The notes under the pieces: model-generated
What the model was told of the DNA's origin: nothing
Databases searched by the model: none
The model's input: only the letters and a program-made list of their open reading frames with translations
NCBI GenBank assembly: GCA_014379105.1
Contig: JACMML010000189.1
Location: 1-45,335, forward strand
Source of the DNA: Phycisphaerae bacterium
GTDB lineage: Bacteria > Planctomycetota > Phycisphaerae > Tepidisphaerales > Tepidisphaeraceae
Reading direction: 5' to 3'
DNA length: 45,335 nucleotides
Shown here: in pieces, positions 18,269 through 25,178 of the stretch
How positions within the stretch are numbered: position 1 is the first letter of the stretch
How the letters are laid out: the number at the start of each line of letters is the position of its first letter
Position numbers and translations under genes: made by a program

Positions 18269-21148
18269 CTTGCTGGTGCCGGTGATCGTCAGGGCTTTGG
18301 TGTATGAGACGCCCGTTGCCCCGCCGCTGAGAGCAATGGTCATCGCGCCGCCGCTGGTGAGATTGATCGCATTCTGCCTCACCCCCAGCGAAGCGTTGAA
18401 CGTCCCACCGCTGACGGTCGTGGTGCCGATGCCTGTGACGGCACCGACGCTGGTGGTGGCGGCGGAATTGAAGAGGCCGTCGTTTTGAACCGCGGCCGCG
18501 GTGAAGGTGCCGCCGGCGTTGTCGATCTTGCCGTTTGGGCCAATCGTTGTCAGCCCGGTGCCCGTCTGCAAGGTTCCGCCGTTTTGAATATTCACCGAGC
18601 ACGCAACGGAGCCGGTTCCAAGTGCCATGCCGAATGCCCCGTTCAGCGTGATCTTCGAGCCGGCGCCATTAACGTTGACGACCCCCGCTCCGGGTCCACC
18701 GGCGATACTGCCAAGCTGCAGAAAATTTGATGTCAACTGAGCGCCCGTCGTCACGTTTAACGTGCCCATCGAACCCGGAGTACTGGACCGTGCCAGGCCG
18801 AGAAAAGCGCCTCCAAAATTTGCAGTCGCCTGATCAGCGATCGTCACCGTTGCGCTAAACCCAAATAGCCCGATGTCGTTACCCGTGCTTGCAACGGTAT
18901 TGGTATTCAGGCTCGACCCGGGACCGGTGACGATGAGTGTTCCGCCGCCACTGGCGCGTGCCACGCCAATGTCGTTTGTGGCCGAAAGAGTGGAGCCACT
19001 CTGTATCGTGAAGACGCCGCCATTCTGGACGTAGAAGCTGCCGGTGTAACTGACTTGTGCCGCGTTGCTGGCGGTGAGATTCTTTCCTGCGGCGAAATTT
19101 AACGTGCCCGAGGTATGCAACAGCTTGCCGCCGTCGATGGTGACATCGCCGTTGGCGTTAAACGTGCCGCCGGCGATGTTGAGGGTGCCGGTTTTTTGGA
19201 TCGTGGTTGTGCCGGTGCCGGTGCTATAGACGCCGGAGGATTGCAGATTGATCGTCCCCGTCGTCGTTGAGGTCAGGCCGCCGATCAGAGCGGTGGTTGC
19301 GCCAAGTCCCGTCAGACTGGATCCCGAGCCGTTCACCGTGATGACGGATGCTCCCGCGGCAGTTGCACCACCAAGGTGCATATCATCGTCCGCATTTGGT
19401 TTCTGCCCGTAAACAACGTGCCCGCCGGTCGTGATGTTCACGGTGCAATTTCCAGGACTGCCAATACCAAAATCAACTCCTGCATTGAACGTGGCCGTTG
19501 CCTGATCGGCAACAGTCATATTCGCTGTGCTTGGCCCAATACCTGGAACGAAGCTCGCTGCGCCCGTATTGCTGGAAAAGGTGGATCCGAGCCCGGTGAC
19601 GACCAAAGTACCGGTCGAGTTCAAGCCAACGGCAAAATAATCAGTCGCCGAAAGAGAGGAACCACTCTGAATAGTAAAGGTACTTCCATTTTCGAAGATA
19701 TATCCGCCAGTGAAACCAACCTGAGCACCGTTGCTGGCGGTGAGATTCTTTCCTGCAGCAAGATTGAACGTGCCGGAGGTATGCAGCAACTTGCCGCCAT
19801 CGAGTGTGATGTCGCCATTGGCGTTGAAGGTGCCGCCGGCAATGTTGACGGTGCCGGTCTTCTGGATCGCGATCGCGCCAGTGCCGGTGGTGAAACTGCC
19901 AGCGGATTGGATGTTAATCGTTCCGACACTCGTGGATGCGCCTGCTCCACCGAGCGTGAGGGTCGATGCACCGGCTTGGGTAATCGCAGAACCGCTGCCA
20001 TTGACCGTAATTGTTCCAGTGCCGGCCGAACCGGTCGCTGCGGATATATTGTTGCTATTGAGTTTTCCTTGTGTGTTCACAATCAGTGTGCCGGTACTGG
20101 CAGGATTGTTGTCAAAAGCGAAGCGGAGGGTATTGGAGTTGTAGGTGGCGATCGCCTGATCACTGACCGTCAAACTCCCCGAAAACCCATTGAAACCATA
20201 CGAGGAGTTCACCGAAGGTGTTCCGGCGGCGGAAAGGGATGAGCCCAGACCGGTGACGACCAGACTTCCATTGCCGAAAAAGCCTGCGCCGACGAAATCC
20301 GTGGCAGAGATGGATGAGCCGGACTGGATCGTCACCGTGCCGCCATTCGCCAGCGAAAATCCGCCAGTGAAGCTCACTTGGGCGCTATTGCTGGCGGTGA
20401 GATTCTTGCCGGCAGCGAGGTTGAACGCGCCGCTGGTGTGCAGCAGCTTGCCGCCATTGAGCACGACATTGTTGTTGGCGTTGTATGTCCCGCCTGTGAT
20501 ATTGAGCAGACCGCCGGATTTGATTGTGGTCGTGCCGGCATTAGTCATCGTACCCGAGGCGACATTGAAGTTGGCGGTATTGGCGCCGACACCGGTGGTG
20601 CCAAAGGTCAGCGAACTGATCGTCGCGGTACCCGTCGGCGTAACGCTGCTGAGGGTCATCGCGTCGGCTGGGCCGACGAGGTCGGTCGTCCAAGGGCCGA
20701 TAGCGTTGTTGCCGAACTCGATCAGGTTAAGCCGGTAGTTGCCGGACGCCAGCGGATTTGGGTTCAGCGCTGTACCATTTACCTGCGTCCAGGTCAGCAA
20801 TGAATCGAACACGCTGCTAGTAACCTGATCATCATTAAAGCCGCGGGAGAAGTTGCCGCTATCGAACAGTTCAAACACCGAATCGATGCCCGATGCATTG
20901 GCAGGAATTCCTTCGCCAGCGGCATTCGTTCCGCCATTACGGGAGAAGGTCTGGAACTTGAGCGTCTCCCCACTGCCGACACTGCGACTGAGGTTGATGC
21001 CGAAGTCTTCCTTATCACCTGTCGTGGCGAAGTTGCCCTGAAACGAAAAATACGCCTGCTGCGCCATCGCCGGCGACGCGGTGCCGATCGCGAGCAGCAC
21101 CGCCGCCATCCCGTGGCGGTTTCCGAACTTGATATTTTTCCCAGCCAT
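17735..21148 (-). CDS. Secreted PEP-CTERM protein with long internal tandem repeats
   Basis: A 1137-residue protein. A signal peptide ends near SPAMAQQ. The N-terminal ~140 residues (GGTNAAGEGIPANASGIDSV, FELFDSGN, ASGNYRLNLIEFGNN) resemble the FDxxLxLF/GxYxLxLxxxxN domain seen in DVUA0089-type PEP-CTERM proteins; that match is by eye. Three long repeats follow, each containing GGKLLHTSGxxNLAAGKNLT, then xxxGSxLSATD and VTGLGSxxS, which suggests a repetitive beta-solenoid. The shared calcium-loop cassette and the LPEPAMLGLLG anchor close the protein. ATG 21148 is chosen because it directly precedes the signal peptide; the frame is open 34 codons further but that adds a non-signal-like leader. 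Surface or matrix role inferred. Confidence 0.9.
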   Translation of the reverse strand: MAGKNIKFGNRHGMAAVLLAIGTASPAMAQQAYFSFQGNFATTGDKEDFGINLSRSVGSGETLKFQTFSRNGGTNAAGEGIPANASGIDSVFELFDSGNFSRGFNDDQVTSSVFDSLLTWTQVNGTALNPNPLASGNYRLNLIEFGNNAIGPWTTDLVGPADAMTLSSVTPTGTATISSLTFGTTGVGANTANFNVASGTMTNAGTTTIKSGGLLNITGGTYNANNNVVLNGGKLLHTSGAFNLAAGKNLTASNSAQVSFTGGFSLANGGTVTIQSGSSISATDFVGAGFFGNGSLVVTGLGSSLSAAGTPSVNSSYGFNGFSGSLTVSDQAIATYNSNTLRFAFDNNPASTGTLIVNTQGKLNSNNISAATGSAGTGTITVNGSGSAITQAGASTLTLGGAGASTSVGTINIQSAGSFTTGTGAIAIQKTGTVNIAGGTFNANGDITLDGGKLLHTSGTFNLAAGKNLTASNGAQVGFTGGYIFENGSTFTIQSGSSLSATDYFAVGLNSTGTLVVTGLGSTFSSNTGAASFVPGIGPSTANMTVADQATATFNAGVDFGIGSPGNCTVNITTGGHVVYGQKPNADDDMHLGGATAAGASVITVNGSGSSLTGLGATTALIGGLTSTTTGTINLQSSGVYSTGTGTTTIQKTGTLNIAGGTFNANGDVTIDGGKLLHTSGTLNFAAGKNLTASNAAQVSYTGSFYVQNGGVFTIQSGSTLSATNDIGVARASGGGTLIVTGPGSSLNTNTVASTGNDIGLFGFSATVTIADQATANFGGAFLGLARSSTPGSMGTLNVTTGAQLTSNFLQLGSIAGGPGAGVVNVNGAGSKITLNGAFGMALGTGSVACSVNIQNGGTLQTGTGLTTIGPNGKIDNAGGTFTAAAVQNDGLFNSAATTSVGAVTGIGTTTVSGGTFNASLGVRQNAINLTSGGAMTIALSGGATGVSYTKALTITGTSKLELHDNDLIVDYTGGSTVYTSILDKVKLGLPLLGFGGTGKGITSAEVIAQGAGGVGLNGTMLGVIDGSTTGGQVTSLSGFTVANPTTSVLVKYTWRGDTNLDGVVNGSDYALADTGFSGGGTGWFYGDVNYDGTINGSDYALIDTGFSSQTGPLPEPAMLGLLGVGAGALLRRRRMA
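19065..20520 (-). repeat. Three tandem units of ~660 bp inside the PEP-CTERM gene
   Basis: The plus-strand string TTGCTGGCGGTGAGATTCTT recurs at 19065, 19731 and 20388, spaced 666 and 657 bp. Each copy is followed by about 120-160 bp of closely similar sequence encoding the GGKLLHTSG..NLAAGKNLTASN block. The units mark internal duplication of the coding sequence; exact outer boundaries were not resolved. Confidence 0.75.
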
Positions 21149-21621
21149 TTTGCCGTCCCGTGCCGGAGTTTGATCGCCGGCTTCTGCAAGAAGTGTCCCC
21201 GGTGCGCCAGCGGTTCCCGCCGATGCACGCGGCCAACATATAGCCGTCACGACACAGAAACGAGGAAATACTGCGTTTGCGGTTTAATCTTTTTGAGTTC
21301 TTTACATCCCGAGTCAGGCAAGCGTCCAACAGCACGTCGCCCACACACATCCGCTTCGGCCTCCCGTATCCCTTTTGAGACCGCAAAGTGAGCCGTCTTA
21401 TTTTGATAGGACATATCGAAACAATCAGACGCGACATAAGCCCTGTATTAAAGCACGTTTATGATCAATATTATCGGATCGCGTAGTCATTTCGATGTGT
21501 TGGGGGTCTTTTTTTGGCTTCGTGCCGACTTGAATCATAAGTCTATCAATGTGCTGCGCTTACGGTCCAAATATCGGATATTCCCGGACGTGGTATGCGG
21601 ATCGCTTTGATGTTTCTCGAG
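21149..21621. other. Divergent intergenic region, no gene recognised
   Basis: About 470 bp between the divergently transcribed PEP-CTERM gene and the receiver-like gene. It is more A+T-rich than its surroundings, with a T7 run at 21509-21515. It must hold promoters for both directions, but I could not place them with confidence. ORFs here lack start signals. Confidence 0.5.
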
Positions 21622-21666
21622 GGAGAAATTGCTCACACCGCCACACGTGTGGCTGAGCATATCTCC
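21622..21666 (+). promoter_or_regulatory. Long leader hairpin upstream of receiver-like gene
   Basis: Nested inverted repeats: GGAGA/TCTCC outermost, GCTCA/TGAGC next, and a perfect 12-bp palindrome CCACACGTGTGG at the centre. The structure ends 25 bp before the ATG at 21692. It could act as an mRNA leader stem or as a protein-binding dyad in DNA; the central palindrome fits either. Confidence 0.55.
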
Positions 21667-21691
21667 GGTTTGTCAGAGAAGAAAATCGTCC

Positions 21692-22066
21692 ATGTCGGAG
21701 CCCGTGCCCTGTGTTCTCTCGGTTGGGCTTAAAAGCCCGGCGGACAGCGCACGAGTGTCGTACGTAAGTGCGAACGGCGCTTCAAGGGCTTTGGAGCTGA
21801 TGAAGCTCCTTCACTTCGACCTCATGGTCGTCGCTCCGGCGATAGAGGATTTGTCGATTCCGATGTTCGTCCGGCAGATGCGGACGATTGCACCCTGGCT
21901 CAAGTGGGTGCTGGCCGGGCCGGGAATTACTTCCCAGCTTGAGCTGGCGGCCCGGGCGAACGGGGCGCTGGCGGTGATCGACGACTTGGCTGATTGGTCC
22001 GAATTGGAAACGCTGGTGGCTACAGTTCGCCAGCGGTCGGGTCGCTCAAGTCTGGCTGAAGCATAG
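21692..22066 (+). CDS. Small degenerate receiver-like protein
   Basis: A 124-residue protein with the alternating beta/alpha pattern of a CheY-type receiver: VLSVGL, then a helix, LHFDLMVVAP, a helix, LKWVLAGPG, a helix, ALAVIDDL, and a final helix. At the position where response regulators carry the phosphorylated Asp (after the hydrophobic strand MVV) there is Ala48, so phosphorelay is unlikely. It would be a pseudo-receiver used for protein-protein contact. ATG 21692 is chosen because it follows an AGAGAAG and a leader hairpin; the frame is open upstream through the hairpin, which argues against earlier starts. The following genes on the same strand are two very small basic proteins and a structured RNA. 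The fold assignment is from pattern, so moderate. Confidence 0.7.
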   Translation: MSEPVPCVLSVGLKSPADSARVSYVSANGASRALELMKLLHFDLMVVAPAIEDLSIPMFVRQMRTIAPWLKWVLAGPGITSQLELAARANGALAVIDDLADWSELETLVATVRQRSGRSSLAEA

Positions 22067-22156
22067 CTGTTCGATGTTTTAGCCCCTGGCAAGAGAGTAA
22101 ACGTTCGGCGCGCAGCCGAGGGACATTGGAGAGTTTTTTTTCGAGCGAGGTGAGCT

Positions 22157-22339
22157 ATGTCGGTACAGGATTCCTATGTGGATCGTCGTTCCAAGGGTCA
22201 GGTTTTCGCAGGCACCGCCGGCGACCAGGGCATCGCCCGGACGTTGGCCGCCAAGGCGAACGCGGTACGTCGATTAGAGCGTCAGGGGCGTCGAGCAAAG
22301 ATTTCCGCTCGCATGAGCAAGAACTCCTGGGCGGCCTAG
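22157..22339 (+). CDS. Small basic orphan protein (60 aa)
   Basis: I do not recognise this protein. It has 60 residues and is strongly basic, with Arg/Lys clusters (DRRSKGQ, AVRRLERQGRRAK) in what look like one or two amphipathic helices; there is no membrane segment, Cys or signal peptide. The gene looks real because an AGGTGAG sits about six bases before ATG 22157 and because small genes are packed head to tail here on one strand. A T8 run precedes it at 22134-22141. Its charge is compatible with nucleic-acid binding, and a structured RNA lies about 370 bp downstream, but the link is only positional. Confidence 0.65.
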   Translation: MSVQDSYVDRRSKGQVFAGTAGDQGIARTLAAKANAVRRLERQGRRAKISARMSKNSWAA

Positions 22340-22395
22340 CCCGGCATTGGTAGTTACGGGCGCACCCCCCGTTCATCGGGTGTGAGTTGATTGAT

Positions 22396-22419
22396 GTCGC
22401 ATCAGTTCTCTGATGTGAC
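22396..22419 (+). promoter_or_regulatory. 10-bp hairpin just upstream of small ORF
   Basis: GTCGCATCAG and CTGATGTGAC pair over ten consecutive positions (one G-U) around a TTCT loop. It lies six bases before the AAGGA of the next gene. There is no U-run, so it is a leader stem rather than a terminator. The G-U pair favours the plus strand. Confidence 0.6.
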
Positions 22420-22436
22420 CACGAAAGGAACGTGTT

Positions 22437-22682
22437 ATGAGCCAGATCTTAGATAGAGGCGTTCGGTCGTCACCGAAAATCGCCACAGCGACGACCAAGT
22501 CCGTCGCCCAGTTCGAGGCGGCCCGTCGTAATCGCATGCCGTCGCATGCAGCAAGCCACGGAACCGTCGTCTCCCTCAAGGATTCGACCCCGGGCGCGAT
22601 GCTGATCGGCATGGCGATCGCCGAAGCGATCTTCGTGGAACCGCTTCGTTCATTCCGCCGCAAGCTCCGTCGGGCCAGCTAG
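22437..22682 (+). CDS. Small basic orphan protein (81 aa)
   Basis: Unrecognised protein of 81 residues. The N-terminal half is polar and Ser/Thr/Arg-rich (RSSPKIATATTKSVAQFEAA). The C-terminal half holds a short hydrophobic stretch, GAMLIGMAIAEAIF, followed by a basic end (RSFRRKLRRAS). This could be a membrane-touching or amphipathic helix with a positive tail. An AAGGA eight bases upstream of ATG 22437 supports the start. It follows the 60-residue protein by about 100 bp and precedes the structured RNA directly, so the RNA may be part of the same transcript. No function can be named. Confidence 0.65.
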   Translation: MSQILDRGVRSSPKIATATTKSVAQFEAARRNRMPSHAASHGTVVSLKDSTPGAMLIGMAIAEAIFVEPLRSFRRKLRRAS

Positions 22683-22704
22683 GCCTGACGCACTCGCGAG
22701 TAGT

Positions 22705-23231
22705 TCCAACCGGCGTGGTTGAGAGCGTGTGAGGAGGACAAAGGCATTGGCGTGCCGATGTCCGTAAGTTGGTGTGCCGGATTGGCGTCCGGAGCACCAG
22801 GCGTCGAAAGACGGCGTGGAGAAGTAGGGTGCGAGGACGGCGTCGTATTGGCGTACGACATCGGCCAACAATCGGTGAAGCTGGATTGGCGTCCGGTCTT
22901 CATCAGGGTTCGCACTCGAGATTCGCGCGTGGATCGAGATGTAAGGGAAACGTCGTTGGGCAAACGACGAAGGCAAATTTAGATCGATGATTCCGATTGG
23001 CGTCGGGATCAACAGATAAAAGGTCGCTGGCGCTGACTTAAGCGTGCCGGTGACGACAGGGTAAAAGATCGCCGGCTTGCCGCGTGGGGCAGACGGCGTG
23101 ACCGTGACGACGTATTGGCGTACGAAGTCACAAACGGTAGTCGCGGCGATTGCGTATTCGAGCTTCGGCACGATCGCGAAGTCGCCGCATACAACCCGCC
23201 CTCCTGGCGAAAGCCGGGAGGCGGGTTTTTT
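22705..23231 (+). ncRNA. Candidate novel structured RNA with repeated UUGGCG-loop hairpins
   Basis: The octamer AUUGGCGU occurs at 22746, 22781, 22847, 22885, 22996 and 23114. In every case UUGGCG is a hairpin hexaloop closed by A-U, with differing but complementary stems: GGCA/UGCC, CCGGA/UCCGG, GUCGUA/UACGAC, CUGGA/UCCGG, GAUUCCGA/UCGGGAUC and CGUA/UACG. Three hairpins (22736-22763, 22770-22799, 23104-23131) share one plan: a 5-bp outer stem (GGACA/UGUCC, UGGUG/CACCA, GUGAC/GUCAC), a 2x2 internal loop and the inner stem. A seventh, 23021-23039, has loop CUGGCG; another, 22707-22721, has loop GGCGU. Further helices are CGUC-GAAA-GACG (22802-22813), a 7-bp hairpin at 22951-22969, 23070-23098, and a closing helix 23143-23149/23182-23188. 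U-G pairs in the 22876 and 22989 hairpins, GNRA loops and the U-run terminator all indicate the plus strand. The 5' end is not defined; no known class recognised. Confidence 0.85.
23193..23231 (+). terminator. Strong intrinsic terminator of the structured RNA
   Basis: A stem of roughly 18 pairs (AACCCGCC... with ...GGCGGGTT, one bulged C) is capped by a GAAA tetraloop and followed by T6 at 23226-23231. The minus strand has no matching U-run. This fixes the 3' end and strand of the upstream RNA. Confidence 0.93.
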
Positions 23232-23326
23232 GTTGCGCGGATCGCGGAGATATCGCGCGCAATACGCAACGCATCCAGCGTGAGGCGCAAGTCCACCATC
23301 TCTCCGCGCAGCGTTGTACTATCTTG

Positions 23327-23343
23327 ATGACACTCGTTGTCAT
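23327..23343. promoter_or_regulatory. Dyad upstream of znuC-like gene, candidate metal-regulator site
   Basis: ATGACA and TGTCAT are perfect inverse complements with a 5-bp spacer, 24 bp before ATG 23367. Importers of this family are usually repressed by Zur, MntR or similar proteins through such sites. The sequence does not match a specific regulator consensus that I can name. Confidence 0.45.
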
Positions 23344-23366
23344 TTGTCCTAACATTACATCCAGCC

Positions 23367-24164
23367 ATGGCCGCTGTGATCGACATCCGCAACTTGAGCT
23401 TTGCTTACGAGCGCCAGAAGGTGCTTTGCGGTGTGGATCTCTCCGTCGATCCGCGCACAACCCTCGGCCTCATCGGTCCCAATGGCGGCGGTAAGACGAC
23501 GTTGGTGAAACTGCTGCTCGGATTGCTGAAGCCCGACAGCGGCGAGATTCGCGTCGCGGGTTTGTCGCCGGCACAGGCCGTTTCGCGGGGGAATATCGTC
23601 GGATACGTTCCGCAGAATCCCACGTTCGAGCAGCGCTTCCCGATCAGCCTGCGCCAACTCGTGCGGCTCGGACTCGCCGGCAAAACGGGGCTCTTTCGTT
23701 CCCACACCGCCGGCGACGTGGAGTTTGTCGAGACGCTCCTGCGGCTGGTGGGTATCAAGGATGTTGCCGACAATCCCGTGGCCGAGGTGTCTGGCGGGCA
23801 GCTCCAGCGGGCGTTCATCGCGCGGGCGCTAGCGCCGCGACCCAAAATTCTCGTTCTCGACGAACCCACCACCGGCATCGACCCGCGCGGCCAGCGCGAC
23901 TTCGTGCAATTGATCCAACAGCTCAAGAACGACCTCGGCCTCACGGTTATTTTCGTCAGCCATGACCTGCGCGCGGTGACCAGCATCAGCGATCGCGTCG
24001 CATGCCTGAGCATGCACCTGCACTACCACGACACGCCCAATCACCTCCCGGCCGAGCTAGTGTACAACATGTTCGCGTGCGACCTGCACGCGATGGGCAT
24101 CGGCGATCCGCATCACACTTGCGCGATTCATAAACCATTATTGGCCGCAGATGAACGCAGATGA
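23367..24164 (+). CDS. znuC: Zinc/manganese-type ABC importer, ATP-binding protein
   Basis: The ATPase of a metal-ion ABC importer (ZnuC/MntB-like), 265 residues from the ATG at 23367. Motifs are Walker A GPNGGGKTT, a Q-loop in YVPQNP, signature VSGGQLQR, Walker B LVLDEPTTGID and the H-loop in FVSHD. The C-terminus carries the His-rich LSMHLHYHDTP and CDLHAMG segments typical of this family. ATG 23367 starts right before the conserved VIDIRNLSF; there is no clear Shine-Dalgarno. The last nine residues (PLLAADERR) and the stop are encoded inside a repeat element that begins at 24141, so the natural C-terminus appears to have been replaced. The permease follows; the substrate-binding protein is not in the window. 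The exact metal is inferred from family only. Confidence 0.88.
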   Translation: MAAVIDIRNLSFAYERQKVLCGVDLSVDPRTTLGLIGPNGGGKTTLVKLLLGLLKPDSGEIRVAGLSPAQAVSRGNIVGYVPQNPTFEQRFPISLRQLVRLGLAGKTGLFRSHTAGDVEFVETLLRLVGIKDVADNPVAEVSGGQLQRAFIARALAPRPKILVLDEPTTGIDPRGQRDFVQLIQQLKNDLGLTVIFVSHDLRAVTSISDRVACLSMHLHYHDTPNHLPAELVYNMFACDLHAMGIGDPHHTCAIHKPLLAADERR

Positions 24165-24308
24165 ACGCGGATAAGACAATGCGATTCAATGAATACGTAA
24201 AGAAAGGGAAAAGCGGGCAACATAAGAATTGACCAAGACAGCGGCTCCCAATTTTGAATCTTTATCTGCCTTCTTTATCTGCGTTCATCCGCGTTCATCT
24301 GCGGCCAA
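24141..24308. repeat. Long inverted-repeat element overlapping znuC 3' end
   Basis: The arm TTGGCCGCAGATGAACGCAG.. (24141-24176) has its inverse at 24272-24308, with only a few mismatches over ~36 bp. The ~95-bp centre is A+T-rich and non-coding. Similar 'gcagatgaacgcag' repeats are familiar between genes in planctomycetes. It supplies the end of znuC and sits 7 bp before the permease start. Confidence 0.85.
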
Positions 24309-24315
24309 AAATTGC

Positions 24316-25164
24316 ATGTCTATTTTCACTGACGAAGCCGTTCGCAATGCATTTCTCGCCGCTGGCGCGATGGCGGTGGCGTGCGCCATTCTCAGCGTGT
24401 TTGTGGTCGCGCGGCGATGGGCGTTTATGGGCGAGGGCATCAGCCATGCCGGGTTTGGCGGCGCGGGGACGGCGTGGATGCTCGCGGTGGCGTTCCCAGG
24501 CACATTCTCCGATCCGCGCTATCCGTACCTGTTCGTCTTTATCTTCTGTTTCATCGCAGCGATCGGGATCGGCTGGCTCGTGCAAAGCCAGCGCGTGACC
24601 AACGACGCGGCCATCGGCATATTCCTCGTCGCGTCCCTCGCGTGGGGATTCGTCGGGCAGCACATCTATGTGCACCGCTATCACACCGACCCCGCGGGAT
24701 TCGAGAATCTGCTGTGGGGACAGATGAAATCCATCACCACCGCGTACGCGATGTGGTCCGTCATCGCCGCCGTCGCGGTGGCGGGCATCACGTGGGCGAT
24801 GTCCAAGGAATTGATCGCGTATTGCTTTGATCCGCTGCTTGCGCGCACCAGCGGCGTGAGGACAACGCTGGTTCACTATCTGCTGATGCTGATGCTGGCG
24901 ATGACGATCGTTATCGGTAGCCGCGTGGTCGGCAGCGTGCTGGTGACGGCGCTGCTCGTGCTGCCGGCCGCGACTGGAAATCTGCTGACCAGGCGGCTCA
25001 ACCGGGCGCTGGCGATCGGGATCGCCGTATCACTCGTCGGCGCATGGGGCGGTCTGCTGATCAGCTCCGTATGGCGAGCCCTGCCGGCCGGATCGACGAT
25101 CGTACTACTGATGGTGGCCGAGTTCGCGGCGGCGCTGGTCGTCTCACGATTCGCTCCACGATAA
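24316..25164 (+). CDS. znuB: Zinc/manganese-type ABC importer, membrane permease
   Basis: An ABC-3 family permease of 282 residues with about eight hydrophobic helices. Recognisable family segments are FVVARRWAFMGEGISHAGFGG near the N-terminus, QSQRVTNDAAIGI, and SRVVGSVLVTALLVLPAAT in the second half. It would form the membrane channel for the ATPase encoded just upstream. ATG 24316 is chosen because the family's N-terminal helix begins directly after it; the frame is open further upstream, but that extension is encoded by the inverted-repeat element. The start has no Shine-Dalgarno, perhaps because the element displaced the original leader. The predicted metal is Zn or Mn by family, not by residue evidence. 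Confidence 0.9.
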   Translation: MSIFTDEAVRNAFLAAGAMAVACAILSVFVVARRWAFMGEGISHAGFGGAGTAWMLAVAFPGTFSDPRYPYLFVFIFCFIAAIGIGWLVQSQRVTNDAAIGIFLVASLAWGFVGQHIYVHRYHTDPAGFENLLWGQMKSITTAYAMWSVIAAVAVAGITWAMSKELIAYCFDPLLARTSGVRTTLVHYLLMLMLAMTIVIGSRVVGSVLVTALLVLPAATGNLLTRRLNRALAIGIAVSLVGAWGGLLISSVWRALPAGSTIVLLMVAEFAAALVVSRFAPR

Positions 25165-25178
25165 AATCATGGGGATGA

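Noticed and set aside
22134-22141. T8 run as terminator of the pseudo-receiver gene
   Set aside because: The nearest stem (TTCGGC/GCCGAG-like, about 15 bp upstream) is not adjacent, so it does not make an intrinsic terminator.
22904-22918. tRNA-like T-arm (AGGGTTCGCACTCG)
   Set aside because: No acceptor or anticodon arms can be placed around it; the bases fit a junction helix of the structured RNA.
22719-22990. Plus-strand ORFs of 73-87 codons inside the RNA
   Set aside because: No ribosome site, and they run through perfect hairpins that already explain the sequence.
22736-23131. CsrB/RsmZ-type RNA that binds CsrA
   Set aside because: CsrA sites need GGA in the loop (ANGGAN); here every loop has UUGGCG or a GGCG variant, so a different ligand must be assumed.
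22650-23171. A 173-codon open frame on the minus strand across the structured-RNA region
   Set aside because: The repeated motif is read in different frames within it, third positions are not GC-biased as in neighbouring genes, it overlaps the end of the 81-aa gene, and U-G pairs, GNRA loops and the terminator support plus-strand RNA.
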